64,000 nucleotides of DNA from Paramecium sonneborni (Eukaryota > Ciliophora > Oligohymenophorea > Peniculida > Parameciidae). The position numbers were made by a program, and so were the translations under genes. This document shows positions 24,240-36,245 of the stretch, piece by piece. Numbering within the stretch: the first letter of the stretch is position 1; each line of letters opens with the position of its first letter. The DNA is taken from NCBI GenBank assembly GCA_905182985.1, contig CAJJDN010000123.1, forward strand, positions 215,205-279,204, given 5' to 3'. The notes under the pieces are model-generated. The model saw only the letters and a list, made by a program, of their open reading frames with translations, ran no database searches and was not told the origin of the DNA.

Positions 24240-25930
24240 CTATATTTTTTAGTAATAAATAAAATTTATTAAAAGCTACAAAAACAAATAGTTTAAAAGC
24301 ATCTGTTAATTTTACAAATATTTAATAAAATAATTAATAATTACCATAAATTTAAGAGCAAATTGAGAATGATAAAATAGCAAATAATTAAAATGAAAAA
24401 TTTGATAAAACAATTGAAGAAGTAAGATCAGAAAAATGTTTGAATTCAATAGTTATTCCATAAACTCAATTAGAACCTACAACACCTCATTAATGCAGTT
24501 AAGCTAATCTGTCTATAAATTAAGTTATTCCTCCTTCTCCTCCTCCTCCCCCACCTCTTCCTTTTGATAATAAAGGATAACCTCCACCTCCACCACCACC
24601 ACCACCACCACCTTTTGGTAAAGCTGGTTTTCCTCCTCCACCACCTCCACCACCTCCACCTCCTGGAAGTATAAAAAGTTAAAAAGAAATAAAACCAAAA
24701 TTTGAAATAATTCCAATTGAAATTGCAATGAAGAAATGTTAAAGTTGGAATCCAATTCCAAATAATAAAGTAGATGGATCAATATGGGAATAATTTAAAT
24801 ATAATGATATGAAGTTTGAAATAGGAGAATTTGTAGATATTTTTGCTGCTAAGTCTATTATAGATTAATCTATTATGTAATCAGCTGTTTTTTAATCTAT
24901 GTTTATAAAAAAAGAACCTATTACTAAATTATCAAAAGGTAGTGGACCAAAAGATCCTAATAGAGCCTAAGCTATATAAATGGCATTGAAGAGAGTAAAA
25001 TATCCAATAGAAGAAATTTTATAAGCTATAAGAATAGTTGATGAAGAGAAGTTAACAGAAGATAAAGTAGCTCTTTTGATAGATTGTTTACCAAAGGATA
25101 ATGAGAAGAATTTATGGAAAGAAGAGAAATCATGGAGTTTATAAGAATTACAAAAAAGAATAAAAGATTACAGTGATGCTGATTAATTTTGTATGTTTGT
25201 TATGGAAATAAAATGTTATGAAGAAAGATTGATTAGTTTAAATGCAAAATATGAATCATTGAAGAATTAAATAGTAATAGAAGAATTATTACTAATGTTT
25301 GATGCTGTTTTTGATTAAATAAAAAATGATTAAGAATTATTAATAGTAATAAGACATTTATTTTATTATGGATCAATATTAAATGGAAATAATTAAGCTT
25401 ATGGATTAAGATTTGATAGTATTCCTAAAGTAACATGTTATTCTGATAAATAAAAATAATTTGATATTTGGATGTATATAATAAAGAAAATTGAAGAATC
25501 AGGATTTGTGATTGATATGGATGCTGATTTATAAAAATTAGATATATTATCATAGGAATAGAGAAGGATGGATAATTTATATGTATTTTTGAAATAATTT
25601 GAGTAAAATAAGTAACAAATAATATTGGCAAGAGATAGTGATTAGGGTGGTGATGATAGAGCTAAAGAAGTTTTTGGTTAATTATATGATGAAATTGAGT
25701 TATTCGTGATTGTTTAGAAAGCAAATCTAAAGAATTTAGAGAATAAATATAAAGAATTATGTTTAATGTTTGGAGAACCTCCAACCAAACCTACTGATTA
25801 ATTTATTAAAACCATTTATGAAATAAAAAGAAAAGTAAGAGAAAGAAAAAGAATTCTTTTAGAATAGGAAAGTTAGAAGAAACGAAGATAAACTTTAGAT
25901 GAAAAAAGAAAGACAATAATCAAAAAATGA
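23246..25930 (+). CDS. Formin (FH1-FH2) actin nucleator
   Basis: Intron-less gene of 894 residues. Formins nucleate and elongate unbranched actin filaments. The N-terminal ~200 residues are helical and armadillo-like (NLDLQGMSLIMYLNC, LTDDPEVIYLMLRLLKK), resembling a diaphanous-type FH3 region. A coiled-coil with a pure glutamine run follows, then an FH1 segment of polyproline blocks (about residues 430-475, ending PPPPPPGS), then FH2 from about 480 to 880. FH2 markers include SIWEQF, VDIFAAKS, RAQAIQMALKR, LLIDCLPKDNE, CYEERLISLNAKY and YYGSILNGNNQAYGLRFDSI. A basic RKRILLEQ tail could act as an autoregulatory segment; no clear GTPase-binding motif was identified. Confidence 0.95.
24203..24238 (+). 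repeat. Pure (TAA)12 run coding glutamine in the formin gene
   Basis: Twelve consecutive TAA triplets in the formin reading frame, hence twelve glutamines under the ciliate code. A pure triplet run is prone to slippage, so length variation between alleles or strains would be expected. Confidence 0.9.
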
Positions 25931-25974
25931 TGTAAATAATATATACTAATTAAAAATGTAAAAATAATAATGTA

Positions 25975-26612
25975 TCAATTGGATGTACTATTATTAATTA
26001 TATTCATATTCTATCTGGCATTATGTTTAATAAACTTGAAACAGATGATGCAACTAATACATTTACCATACTTAATTTCTAAGATCAATCTTACTTACTT
26101 TAGTGTATATCTAATCTGATGATCTAGGTAGGAATAAATTAGTATAAAAATTTGTATGTCTTAATTCTATCTAAAATATGCTCTAAATGCATCATTATTG
26201 CCATTCTAAATACTCTGATAAGATTTGTTCCAATCACAGTTCTTATTTCATCTATCATGCTACTCACATATATTTAATAAATTTAAATAATAAAAAATAC
26301 ATATTATTATAAAATATATCTATTGAAGTTAATTCTATTTTTCGTTATTCAAAGATTCTTTAGCATTCATTCCTTTGAGATAATATTCAAAATTAGCATT
26401 TATCTTAGAGTTTTATCTAAAATTTTTATCTATATAGAATATGGGAATAGTTAAATAAAGACTTTTATACTCTTATAAATGTTAAAATCTATATAGATTT
26501 TATTCAAATCATTCATATTTCTAAGTTTGATTTCTTTGATATTTATAGTATATGATTTTAAACGAAATTTGAAAATATATAATTTTTAATCTTATCTGAT
26601 TAATTAAAACAT
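25975..26612 (-). CDS. Possible small gene of unclear exon structure
   Basis: Minus-strand sequence with coding-like character between the formin stop and the DOMON gene start. Two pieces stand out: NFRQNSKINANFEYYLKGMN in the upstream half and NGNNDAFRAYFRQNQDIQ or, in another frame, RTVIGTNLIRVFRMAIMMHL in the downstream half. An ATG with complement at about 26610-26612 and a TGA at 25975 bracket it. The joins between frames could not be settled, and no domain was recognised with confidence. Confidence 0.35.
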
Positions 26613-26894
26613 CGCTTTTTTTATTGGTTTTAACAATTTAAATTATAAATGAAAAAATAAATGACATAATATAAATTGATATGTAATAAGTAATTGTGTT
26701 AGAATGTCATATTAATTTTTAAGAATAAATTAGTATTATAAATAAATTAAAATTAAAATATAAGTATGATAGTCAGTATAAAATTAAATTGATATTGATT
26801 GAGAGATTGTGTTTATATTTAAGAGATATAAAAAATTGTATTTATATGGAATAAAAATAAACAAAAGGTTAATTAAAAAATAAATAAAAAATAA

Positions 26895-29364
26895 ATGCTA
26901 GGAATATTACTTTTTGGATTGATGTAAGAGATTATTCTAGGTTCGAATATCTTTTATTATAATGATCCTGGGAATGATATAAGTAAACCAAGAACACATG
27001 CAAGAATTTCTTAGTTTAGTATATATAATGGTGATCTTAGACACAATAATTGATTTTTATTTTGAGTTTAGTTAAGATTCGCAAGAAGTGACAATGATGA
27101 TAGAGATAGATAAGATAAGTTACTTTTCATTAGGTTAAGGATAGTCAATGAAAGATGCTGATCTTTGGGTATTTGAGATAGATAGCAATATGATAATTGG
27201 GAATGATTGTTATAGTTCAGATAGAAAAAAGCCACCAACAGATGCTAGTTTGGGTGGTAGAAATGATATAGAGATTTTGGGTTTTTATTACAATTAGGAA
27301 GGGAAGAGTGGAGTAAAATTCAAAAGGAAATCAATAACAGGTATATGAAAGTAATTTATATATTAAAGGAGACAAATATGATAAAGACTTGTTGTAATAA
27401 AAAGGTGTTGATATGATTTGGGCACATGGTAAAAATAATAAGAGTTTGAAAGTAGAAAAGCATGGTAAAGATACTTATGGTTAAGTGAAAATTGATATGA
27501 TTGATAAAGGAGGAGATGTTGATGTGGATATAGAAGAAGAAAATAAATATTTTAAATTGCATAAATGGACAAACTTTATTTGTTGGGGTGTGGCTAGTGA
27601 TTTAGCTATAATAATAGGTAGATATTATAAAACTTGGATATATAGAACATATATACATGGATTATTATTTATTTTAATAATATCAAGTTGTTTAACAACA
27701 GCTATTTTGATGTTAAATGTTGATTGGGAAATTTTATTATGGAAAAACTTTAAAAAGGAGTCAGTACAAAATGAATTCCATATAGTATTTTTTATGATTT
27801 TAGCAATTTGTATGATTGTTTAATGTATAGGTGGTATCTTATATTATAACATGTTAACATCTTATAAAAGAAACTAAAAAGTATCAGTAAAACCATCATA
27901 CCATGCAATTTTTGGAAATGCTGTTTATGTAATAGGGAAATTGCAAATAATAGCTGGATTATTTATGGATAATGATATTAGTATTATGCTTATTCTTGGA
28001 TTAGTTTTAACTATTCGTTTCATATTAGAAGTTCTATATCAAAAAGGATCACTTAAAGTGATGACTAATGGAAATTCTAGCAGTTCTTATTTTAAGAAAC
28101 AATAAGTTATACCATCTTAAGAACCTTTAATCAATAAAATTAATGCAAGTAATTTAGAAGTAATAGAATAATGGAATTTTGATAAATTGTGGTGTATTTA
28201 TCATAATCAAATTATTGATTTATCATAAATGATTCATCCAGCTGGTAATTACATCTGGAAATTAATAGAAGGTTAAGATATTACTAAATATGTACTTGGT
28301 GCTTATCCTGTTCCTTAACTTACTCTTAAACCTTATCATCATAGTAGTTATGCATTAAAGGCTTTATTAAAATATAAAACTGGTGTTTATATCAATTAAG
28401 ATCTAGAATTATTCTATGATATCAATACTAATAGATCAATTAAAAAATTAAAAGCTATCTGGACAGTTACTAGTGTTAATCCATATACTTTTTTAATTGC
28501 TAAATTTGGATTTACAAATTAATAATTTTAATTAAAAAATGATTTAAATGGATTAGAAACATTTGGTTCATATTTTATTATTAAATCTGATGATAATAAT
28601 GATATTCATTAAAGATAATATACTATGGTGTTAAGTATGACTAATCAAAGAACTAAATATAGAAAAGATTTACTTGAACTATTTAGAAAGATTATTAATT
28701 TATAACCTCTTCATAAAGATTTACCAAAATTAGAAGAATTTGATAATGAATTACCTTTAATAATCAAAAAATATGAAACAAAAAATGGATTTTCCAATTT
28801 TATTCATTAAGATAATAGATAAGGATAATATATTATTGAAGGTCCATTTGGAAATTCTATATAAATTGAGAATAATTCTCATCTAATTTTTATTGCTGGA
28901 GGAACAGGATTGTTTCCATTCTTAGACATTCTAGACTATTAATTGAGAGTTTCTTATTTTGATATAGTTCAAATGAAACTTGGAAATGAAGCATCTAAAC
29001 TAATAGATTTAGGAATCAAAGATTTTAAAAAATTTACAATTACTATGTTTTTAGCAGTAAATTCAATTGATGATCTGGTAATTTAAGTAATAATATAATT
29101 TAGATTGGAAGAGACATTTATTTTGCTTTACTTTCCCTTCAATAATACTTGAATACTCCAAATTTTAAATTGATTATTAAAGGAAACTTTAAATTAAAGG
29201 AATGTCCAATTATTGGAACCAGATTTACTCAATAGACATTTATGGATCACATATCAGATTTACATTAATCAGCAACATATTTTATTTGTGGTCCACCATA
29301 AATGAATTAAGAAACTGAAATAATACTAAGATAGATGGGTATAATGAAAATAATGGTATTTTGA
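26895..29364 (+). CDS. DOMON-cytochrome b561-cytochrome b5-reductase fusion
   Basis: Predicted 797-residue transmembrane electron carrier. After a short signal-like N terminus comes a DOMON fold (about residues 30-150; ISYFSLGQGQSMKDADLWVF). A cytochrome b561 core follows (about 200-345) with four histidines in the right places: KLHKWTNF, TYIHGLLF, NEFHIVFF and SYHAIFGN. A cytochrome b5-like segment (about 400-470; SQMIHPAGNYIW...GAY...HHSSY) follows, then an FAD/NAD reductase module ending with AGGTGLFPFLDIL near 650 and the NAD-site FICGPPQM near 773. Together these could pass electrons from cytosolic NAD(P)H through flavin and b5 heme to b561 and across the membrane to the DOMON side. Introns at 27019-27040, 27341-27368 and 29078-29103 give 798 codons. 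Confidence 0.9.
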
Positions 29365-29465
29365 TATTAGATGAAATATAATAATTAATAAATAATTTTA
29401 TAATAAATTAATTATAATAAATAAATTATAATAATATTATTAAACAAAAATCAACATAATCATCA

Positions 29466-30640
29466 TCATAATTTAGCTTAATCTTGGATTTATTGTTCAA
29501 TTTAAATAATGATTTTACCCATATTTTAACCAAGAAAAACTCTTTTGAGTCCCTAAACAAAATTTTCAACTCCATAATAAATTTCTTCTTGATGTTTGAT
29601 TACTCCATCATTGACCAATTCAATCATATCTGAGAATCCACTATAAATTTTGGCTTGATCCTAATAAAATATTATGCCTAATAATATATGAGATATGTAC
29701 CTTCTAATTTAACTTATTAAGTGATAGCAGAAGCTAAATTAGTTAATCCTCCTCTATTTTTCCAAGCATTATATGTTGATGTAGCACCACATAGTAAGAT
29801 TAATCCTTCTTTAGCCATTGCTGGTAATATAGCATCAAGGACTTCTTCTCCTGCATTATCAAAATATACATCAATGCCCTCTGGTGCTACTTTTTAAATT
29901 TCTTATGTCAATTTGCTAATTTTTAATAATATTCTATACTCAACAATTATTTCATCATTTTCTTTACAATCATTATATGTAATACATTGATCTGCTCCTA
30001 AACTTAAAACAAAATCTCTCTTTTCTCTTCCACTCACAATTCCAATAGTTTTATATCCCATATGCTTAGCAATCTAAATAGCAATAGATCCTGTAGATCC
30101 TGCTGCACTTGACACACAAAATGTTTTCTATTACTAAGTCGTAGGTATATGATCCTATGGGATAAGTTTCATTCCATTTAAAGCTGTCAATCCTGTTACT
30201 CCATAAATAGATAATAACAATGGAATGTTTGGATCTCCAATTTCAAACAATGGAACCTTAAACAAAGGCTTTGTTTATCTCTTACATAAGTTTGCACACT
30301 CTAATACACCAAATACTAATTATCCTAAAATCTAGAATTTCTCTTTTACCTATATCCCACTTTGCTTGTTTTGTCTATACTATCACTCCAACTCCAAATG
30401 CTGGCATCACTTATCCTATTTACACTGCATCTATATATGTTTTAGCTCCAGAAAGCCAAACTCTCATAACTGGATCTACTCCTATGTACAAAACCTTTAT
30501 TTGAATTCAAACTCTACTCTTATTAATATTTCTCCTTCATTTAGTTCAGGCACTGGAATTTCTTATACTTCAAAAAAATCCATATTTTATGGGAATGTTT
30601 CATCAGGTCTTTATTTTAACACTAAAGCTTTGTTGTACAT
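29466..30640 (-). CDS. Prostaglandin reductase-like NADP oxidoreductase (MDR family)
   Basis: Zinc-independent medium-chain reductase of about 359 residues, of the leukotriene B4 dehydrogenase / prostaglandin reductase type that reduces double bonds of alkenals and enones. Seen: NEGEILIRVLYIGVDPVMRV near the N terminus, the YGVTGLTALNGM helix, the nucleotide-binding SSAAGSTGSIAIQIAKHMG, YKTIGIVSG, GIDVYFDNAGEEVLDAILPA, ILLCGATSTYNAW and the C-terminal IKHQEEIYYGVENFVQGL. Four introns (23, 25, 24 and 23 nt) close the frame at 360 codons; the 24-nt one is a multiple of three and carries no TGA, so it rests on protein similarity. It converges on the b561 gene with 101 bp between stops. Confidence 0.9.
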
Positions 30641-30731
30641 TATATTATACAAATTTAAGTGACTTAAAATTTTTATAAAAATGAGTCAATAATCCGTAAA
30701 TTTTATGATAATTTGTTAAATATATTATGAA

Positions 30732-31609
30732 TCATATTATATCATCAATAGTTTAATAAATTTCATAATTATGCCCAGATATTAATTAATTTAATTCCTT
30801 TTCTTTTAATTTGAAAAGTTCAAAAGTATTCGACTTATCTTCACTCTATATTGATTTCTTAAAATCTTTGATGGCTTGGCTAAGTGATACTTATTTACAT
30901 CTCTTTAGGTTTTACTGAATAATATATGTCATAAATTAATACATGCTTCTGCAGCATCTTATTAATTGGATAATCTTTTTAAAGGTCATTGTTGAATTAC
31001 CTCTAAAGTTCTGATTAAATCACATGCATTAGTTCATGATCAAAGTTTTTTGAAATCCTTCCAAAAGAAAGTTTACCCATTGTTTTTTATTTTCTTTAAG
31101 TCTTTGGAGATTATTAAAAAAAAGGAGGAGCTGATATATGAGGATGAGCTAATATAGGAGGCAATTCATTCCTTTATCTTCCATGATGACTAACCAATCT
31201 TTTTGGAGGTTACATTTAAATTTCTTTCTTTTCCTCTGCTACTAATGTAGGTTAAGAAAGAATCAACTTCTCATGATTACTTTTATTATTTATCATTTTT
31301 GAAAGACTTTGGTTACATTTACTACAATCAATTATTGATGTTGTCTAATGTGTCAAAGACCTTTAAGTATCATTCAATGGTAATTCAAATAAAGGTTTGG
31401 CATGCTTAAATTTTGGAATTTTTGAACTTACTTATCTCAGTCCAAACACTTTAAGTATAATTATTATTATTCATACTTTCTAACTTTGTTGGATGTTAAA
31501 TAAATAACTCTCCTAATCTTTATTTTGTATCTGTTCTTGCTGAAATGAATTCAGCATGTTCAAAATTTGAATCCAAAGAAAATATTCGCTTTGAAGATTT
31601 TTATTCCAT
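30732..31609 (-). CDS. Hypothetical protein with CxxC motif and disordered middle
   Basis: About 270 residues, from MEQKSSKRIFSLDSNFEHAE to a TGA whose complement is 30732-30734. A 19-nt intron in the first third is well supported. Visible features are a SIIDCSKCNQSL motif, a proline-histidine rich stretch (ELPPILAHPHISAPPF) and a helical C-terminal half (FDHELMHVIQSELQRQFNN, then IKDFKKSIQSEDKSNTFELF). Two further frame changes, near a poly-T run at about 31117-31124 and near 30880, were not fully resolved. No family was recognised. It starts 55 bp downstream of the Sel1-repeat gene stop on the same strand. Confidence 0.55.
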
Positions 31610-31664
31610 TCTTATTATGTTATTAATATACTAATTTAATATGTATAAATGTAACTAAAAACAA

Positions 31665-33260
31665 TCAATAAAAAATATTCAATAAAGTTATCCATGCTTT
31701 CCACACATAAGCAACAAATAATGTATCTTATTCATAATTGCCTTAAACACATTGTTTAATTAATTAATCAATCCAAAATTATGCTTATGTTGAATTTCCT
31801 TCTGAAAATTCAAGCTAAGAGAGTGATATATAACTTTCTGGTTAAAGATCTGATTGATAGAGTTTTTTCTTTAATTGTTAATCAGTAAGATCATTAGCAA
31901 AGGTTGTTGCTGCTCCTGCTATTTTATAAATAACTTATTCTTCTAAATCTATTGGTTCAATAATTCCTAGAAAGGCCCAAAATTATTTCATTATATATTA
32001 AGATTTGGGATCATTAGGTAATTTTTTTTCTTTTTCCATAACTGGATATACAATCTACATAATAAAATCTCTAGTTATATTTAAGAATTTTTAACATCCA
32101 AATTTTTGATCCATAATTTTTTAATAATTTACATAAGTTTAAATTAATGCCCATCTTGCATTATATTCAGTTTAATTGATCAATAATTCAATCCCCTCAG
32201 TTACATTTGAATTCAATTTCATAATTCCCAATGTAACAGCAGCTGCATGAAATCCTCTATCTAATGCTTATTAGAAGAGAGATTAAGCCATTGCAAAATC
32301 TTATTCAACTCCAAGACCTTATAAATACATATAGCCTAATAAATTATATGAATCTGGCATCTAAAAATTCTCTATTGCTTATTATAATAATATTTAAGCT
32401 TATTAATAATCTCCTCTCATTACATATAATAGTGCTAAATTATGTAAGGATTCTCCACTCTAGGTCATATTTCCAAAAATTTACATAGCACGATTTACAT
32501 CCCTCTCTATGCCCAATTAATCATTACCAGCATAAAATTGATATGCATAATTAAGTTATGCTTATGGATCTCCATTATTTGCTTATTATTCTATAAGTAA
32601 ATAATCTTCATTTGTTAATTCAACTTCAGGTATTATTTCATGAAAATACTAAATTTCATTCATTCCTATTTGATATCCAATTAATATCAATTAATCACAT
32701 TATTAACAATCAACTTCATTATACATTTCTTCAAATCTTTAACTAAGTTCTAATTCAGGTATATGTCTGAATCTATGACAATTGAATTAATAATTGAAGT
32801 ATGCTAATTTAGATAAAGAATCATCATTATTTTTTAATTTTCTTATACTTCTAGGAATTGATCCTCCTTTCTTAAAGTTCATCCAATCTATAAAAGACAG
32901 ATATACTTATGTTTCTGGTCTCTTACTTTATGATAAATATTTTTAAGCCAAACTTTCATTTTATTTCAATAGAGGCACTGAAAAACCTCCAAATTCTTTA
33001 CAAAATTCTAAAAATTCATCTCCCTTGTTTTCTGGGAATCCAAATAAATGAAAATAACCTAAATTGCTAATGGTATAAGGATCTTGATTGAACATGTATA
33101 ATTTTAATGTACAAGCATTTAAAGCTTCTAAATTACAAGGTTATCCATTTAACAATATTGAACTTACTTATTTTAACTTTTCAATTTAATCAAAGTAGGT
33201 ATAAACCTAAGAAAAATAATTACAATTATAAAATGGCAGTAATAACAAGAAGAACAACAT
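31665..33260 (-). CDS. Sel1-repeat secretory protein (SEL1L/Hrd3-like)
   Basis: Intron-less gene of 531 residues. The N terminus MLFFLLLLPFYNCNYFSQ is a signal peptide, placing it in the ER or secretory path. The middle carries Sel1-type TPR repeats: NGDPQAQLNYAYQFYAG with DVNRAMQIF, SGESLHNLALLYVMRGDYQQ, and SYNLLGYMYLQGLGVEQD followed by FAMAQSLFQQALDRGFHAAA. In yeast and animals Hrd3/SEL1L uses such repeats to present misfolded ER proteins to a ubiquitin ligase; the same role here is inference. The C terminus is hydrophobic (VAYVWKAWITLLNIFY) and may be membrane-associated. It is somewhat shorter than animal SEL1L (about 790). Start complement 33258-33260. Confidence 0.82.
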
Positions 33261-33423
33261 TGAGTTTTTTTTTAAATAAAAATAATTTATTTTTTCAACT
33301 TTAATGAAATGGTTTAGTATGTATTCCGTTTTACTACATCATTAATCAAATAGATTAATCTAGAAACATAACATATATATTTATGTATATTATTAATAAA
33401 AACATTTTTTAATATTTTATTTA

Positions 33424-34128
33424 ATGGCATCATTCATTTAGATTCTTTTCAATAAAATTGTACAAACATTATACATCATCCCATCAACCATATATGATGT
33501 AATCATCTCAAATTTCCTAACAAAATACAGCTATGAAAGATTAGTCTTTTTTATGAACCAAAGAAATCCAAAAAGGATCCTAGATATTGGCGTCGGTACA
33601 GCATCTCCCTTAAAACATGTATGGAACTAATTACCATAAAATTGTGAAGTTTTAGGAGTAGATATTGATTAGGCTTATGTTATAAAAGCTAATAATATAT
33701 TTAGAAATTACAATCTAGGAGGTCGTAAATTGGAAATTAGATATTAAAATTTTTATGAAGTGACTGAAAAAAAAGAGGGAAAATTTGATGCTGTTGTCTT
33801 TTCATCATCATTTATGCTCATGCCTAAAAGAATTGAAGCATTAGAATTAGCCAAATCATTGTTAAATCAAGGTGGTTCAATATATTTCATATTGACTCTA
33901 CAACCTGATAGTAAGAAAAATTCATCTTTTCTAACATTCGTTGAATACATTAAACCTAAAATAAAGTATTTCACAACTATAGATTTTGGATAAATAACAT
34001 ATGAAAAAGAATTTGAAACTTTGCTCAACAAAGCCTAATTAAAAGTTGTAAACAAAGAAAGATTAAATAAAGACTTCAACATTCCAACTAAAATCTTTCG
34101 AGTATTTGTTTATGAAACAAAAGTTTGA
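33424..34128 (+). CDS. SAM-dependent class I methyltransferase
   Basis: Intron-less gene of 234 residues. It has the Rossmann-type methyltransferase core: motif I RILDIGVGTASPLKHVW, an acidic strand end VLGVDID, motif IV-like FDAVVFSSSFMLMP and a LNQGGSIYFILTL strand. The N-terminal segment (about residues 5-30) is hydrophobic and could be a membrane contact. The substrate cannot be told from the sequence. It diverges from the Sel1 gene (163 bp between starts) and converges on a small hypothetical gene 65 bp away. Confidence 0.85.
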
Positions 34129-34193
34129 GTAACCATTTAAAATTAATAAAATATATATATAAAAAAAAAACATTTTATAAATTTTCTAAAAAG

Positions 34194-34653
34194 TCATGTC
34201 ATGTCATAATCCATATATGTTTCACTCTTTGAATCTAATATTTTTACCACTAATCCTTCGTGAAGATGGATATAACAAACATTCTTCTAATGATTAAGTT
34301 ACATTCTTTTCTTATTTATTTTTTAAAATTCCTTTCTTTAAAAGTGATTTTACACTTGAATTAGAGCTTTCAGGTATTTTTTTAGAAATTAGTGTTATTT
34401 AAATTCCAAATTTTACCAATTCACCTAATATTTTTGCTCCTTCTTATTCACATCTTGGAGTTATCATAATACTTTCTATATTAGAAACTTAGATTCCTTA
34501 TTCTAAGGATTCCTTTAATAATTTAACTTACTGAAAATTTGCTACAATAGTTTAGTTTATGTTTTATATTCCTTTCTCTTTAGGAGTAATTTAAGTTGTA
34601 TAATAATCATCAAATAAAGTATCTTTTTAATTTGAAATACATGAACTTCCCAT
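34194..34653 (-). CDS. Small hypothetical protein with N-myristoyl/palmitoyl motif
   Basis: 146 residues beginning MGSSCIS, a good glycine-myristoylation context with a nearby cysteine for palmitoylation, so it is probably tethered to a membrane. The body has a helix (NFQQVKLLKESLEQG), strands around IESIMITPR and KFGIQITLISKKIP, and ends VCYIHLHEGLVVKILDSK. A 19-nt intron (beginning in the KNN segment) is needed to reach this last, more protein-like frame and makes the total 147 codons. No family recognised. Confidence 0.6.
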
Positions 34654-35212
34654 CTTTATTTATTATAATCAAGTTATCTTTATATATTAATGATTTAAAA
34701 AAGTTTATATTTAAAAGAATATTCTTCTTTAATAATTTCAACATATAAGAGGTTAATTTTATTTATATAGTTTATTTGAGATTATCAATTTTTATTATAT
34801 TAAAATTCTTAATCAAAAGTAACAAAATTAGTTTTAAGAATTATATCATTTAAGATGATGCTAAATTTAAATATTTAAAAAAAGTGAAGGAGATAATTTA
34901 AAGAATATTTAGATATAGACTTGCTATAATATTTAAGATATTATTGTCATATAATAAATAAAATTTATTTTAATTTTTCAAGGAGGATTGAATAACAACC
35001 TGTAGATTTCTTTTTTTAGAATTAAAGTTACTACATGCTATTGTAGATGCATTTAATTACAATATTTTAATATGAAAAGTGTATTACAATAAATTGATTT
35101 AACTTGAATAAACGCTTTCAAGAACTAGAACAAAATATAAGATGAATAAACGTATTTAATCATTCAATATTGTATGGTGCGTATTTAATCACTCAATAAA
35201 GTATAAAGTATT
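34654..35212. other. Divergent promoter region with a 29-bp tandem repeat
   Basis: About 560 bp between the small hypothetical gene and the tesmin-like gene. Close to the latter lie two adjacent imperfect copies of a 29-bp unit starting CGTATTTAATCA (35151-35179 and 35180-35208). Otherwise nothing recognised. Confidence 0.6.
35151..35208 (+). repeat. Two imperfect 29-bp copies just before the CXC gene start
   Basis: Both units begin CGTATTTAATCA and continue with T/C then TCAATA; the remaining bases diverge. The second copy ends 4 bp before the ATG of the tesmin-like gene, so it lies in the promoter or 5' leader. Confidence 0.7.
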
Positions 35213-36080
35213 ATGAAGAGAACAGTTTTAATAATAAGAAAATAGCTTATGCATCAAAATATTTAGAACCAAAATAAAAGAAAAGAGTCAACAACAGTAA
35301 CTTATGATATTTGGAACACTAACAAGTTCGATAATATTTTAGAGAATTATGAATATGATTTGCCAATACAAATACCAATACCAAAACTTTAAAATATGAT
35401 GTATAGATTGAATTTATTTTAGGAGCATCTTATCAGATAGAATGAATGATGAGTAAGAATCATCCATAATAATGAAGGTTTAGAATGAGAACCAATAATA
35501 AGAAGTTAATATAGATGAAAACAACAAGGAACCATTCATTTAAATTTAAGATTAGCCATAAAAAGCTGATGATCCTTGTTCTTAAACAATTGAACAAAGA
35601 AGTAGAAGAATTCGTAAAATAAAGTAAAACAGTACTTTTGGAAGAAACCAAATGTAAATGTTAATTTTAGAATCGGATTTTGATTCCTAATCTAATGAAA
35701 TCAATAATACACCGTGTAAATGTACTAAGTCTAACTGTCTTAAACTATATTGCCAATGTTTTCATTCAAATAAATAATGTACTGAACTATGTAAATGCAT
35801 CAATTGCAAAAATTGTGATAATTATCTTTAAGTAAGAGAAAGAGCATTAGAAAAAATTAAAATAAAGTCTTAACGATAAAAACACGATGATGATTTATTT
35901 GATCGATCAAAAGTATGGGGTTGTAAATGTTAAAAATCTCAATGCTAAAAAAATTATTGTGAATGTTATATTAGGAATTAAAAATGTTCATCTATCTGTA
36001 GATGTAAGGATTGTGCTAATAAGAAAAGAATACCAATATAATTTAAAAAAAAAAAGAAAGTGGAAAGTGTTAGTAATTGA
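35213..36080 (+). CDS. Tesmin/LIN54-type CXC domain protein
   Basis: 281 residues. Two cysteine-rich CRC repeats: CKCTKSNCLKLYCQCF with CKCINCKNC (about residues 158-190), and CKCQKSQCQKNYCECY with CRCKDC (about 220-255), separated by a short linker ending DDLFDRSKVWG. This arrangement is that of tesmin and of LIN54 in DREAM/MuvB complexes, which bind cell-cycle gene promoters. The N-terminal half is acidic and polar with no domain. A single 22-nt intron closes the frame at 282 codons. Confidence 0.93.
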
Positions 36081-36245
36081 TATACTAGTTGTATATAACT
36101 GAAAATTTTTCTGTTAATATAAAATTATTATATTCTAAACTTTATAAAAACCAATTCATATTTATTACTAAAAATAAATAGTTATATTAATTAAATTTTG
36201 TTAATAAATATTGTAAAGCTGTTAAATAATAATTTAAACACTATT

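Noticed and set aside
26938..26950. GGTTCGAAT resembling a tRNA T-loop
   Set aside because: It lies inside the DOMON-b561 coding sequence and no acceptor or anticodon stem can be paired around it.
35887..36102. Plus-strand ORF beginning MMIYLIDQKYGVV
   Set aside because: It is an out-of-frame shadow of the second CXC repeat of the tesmin-like gene.
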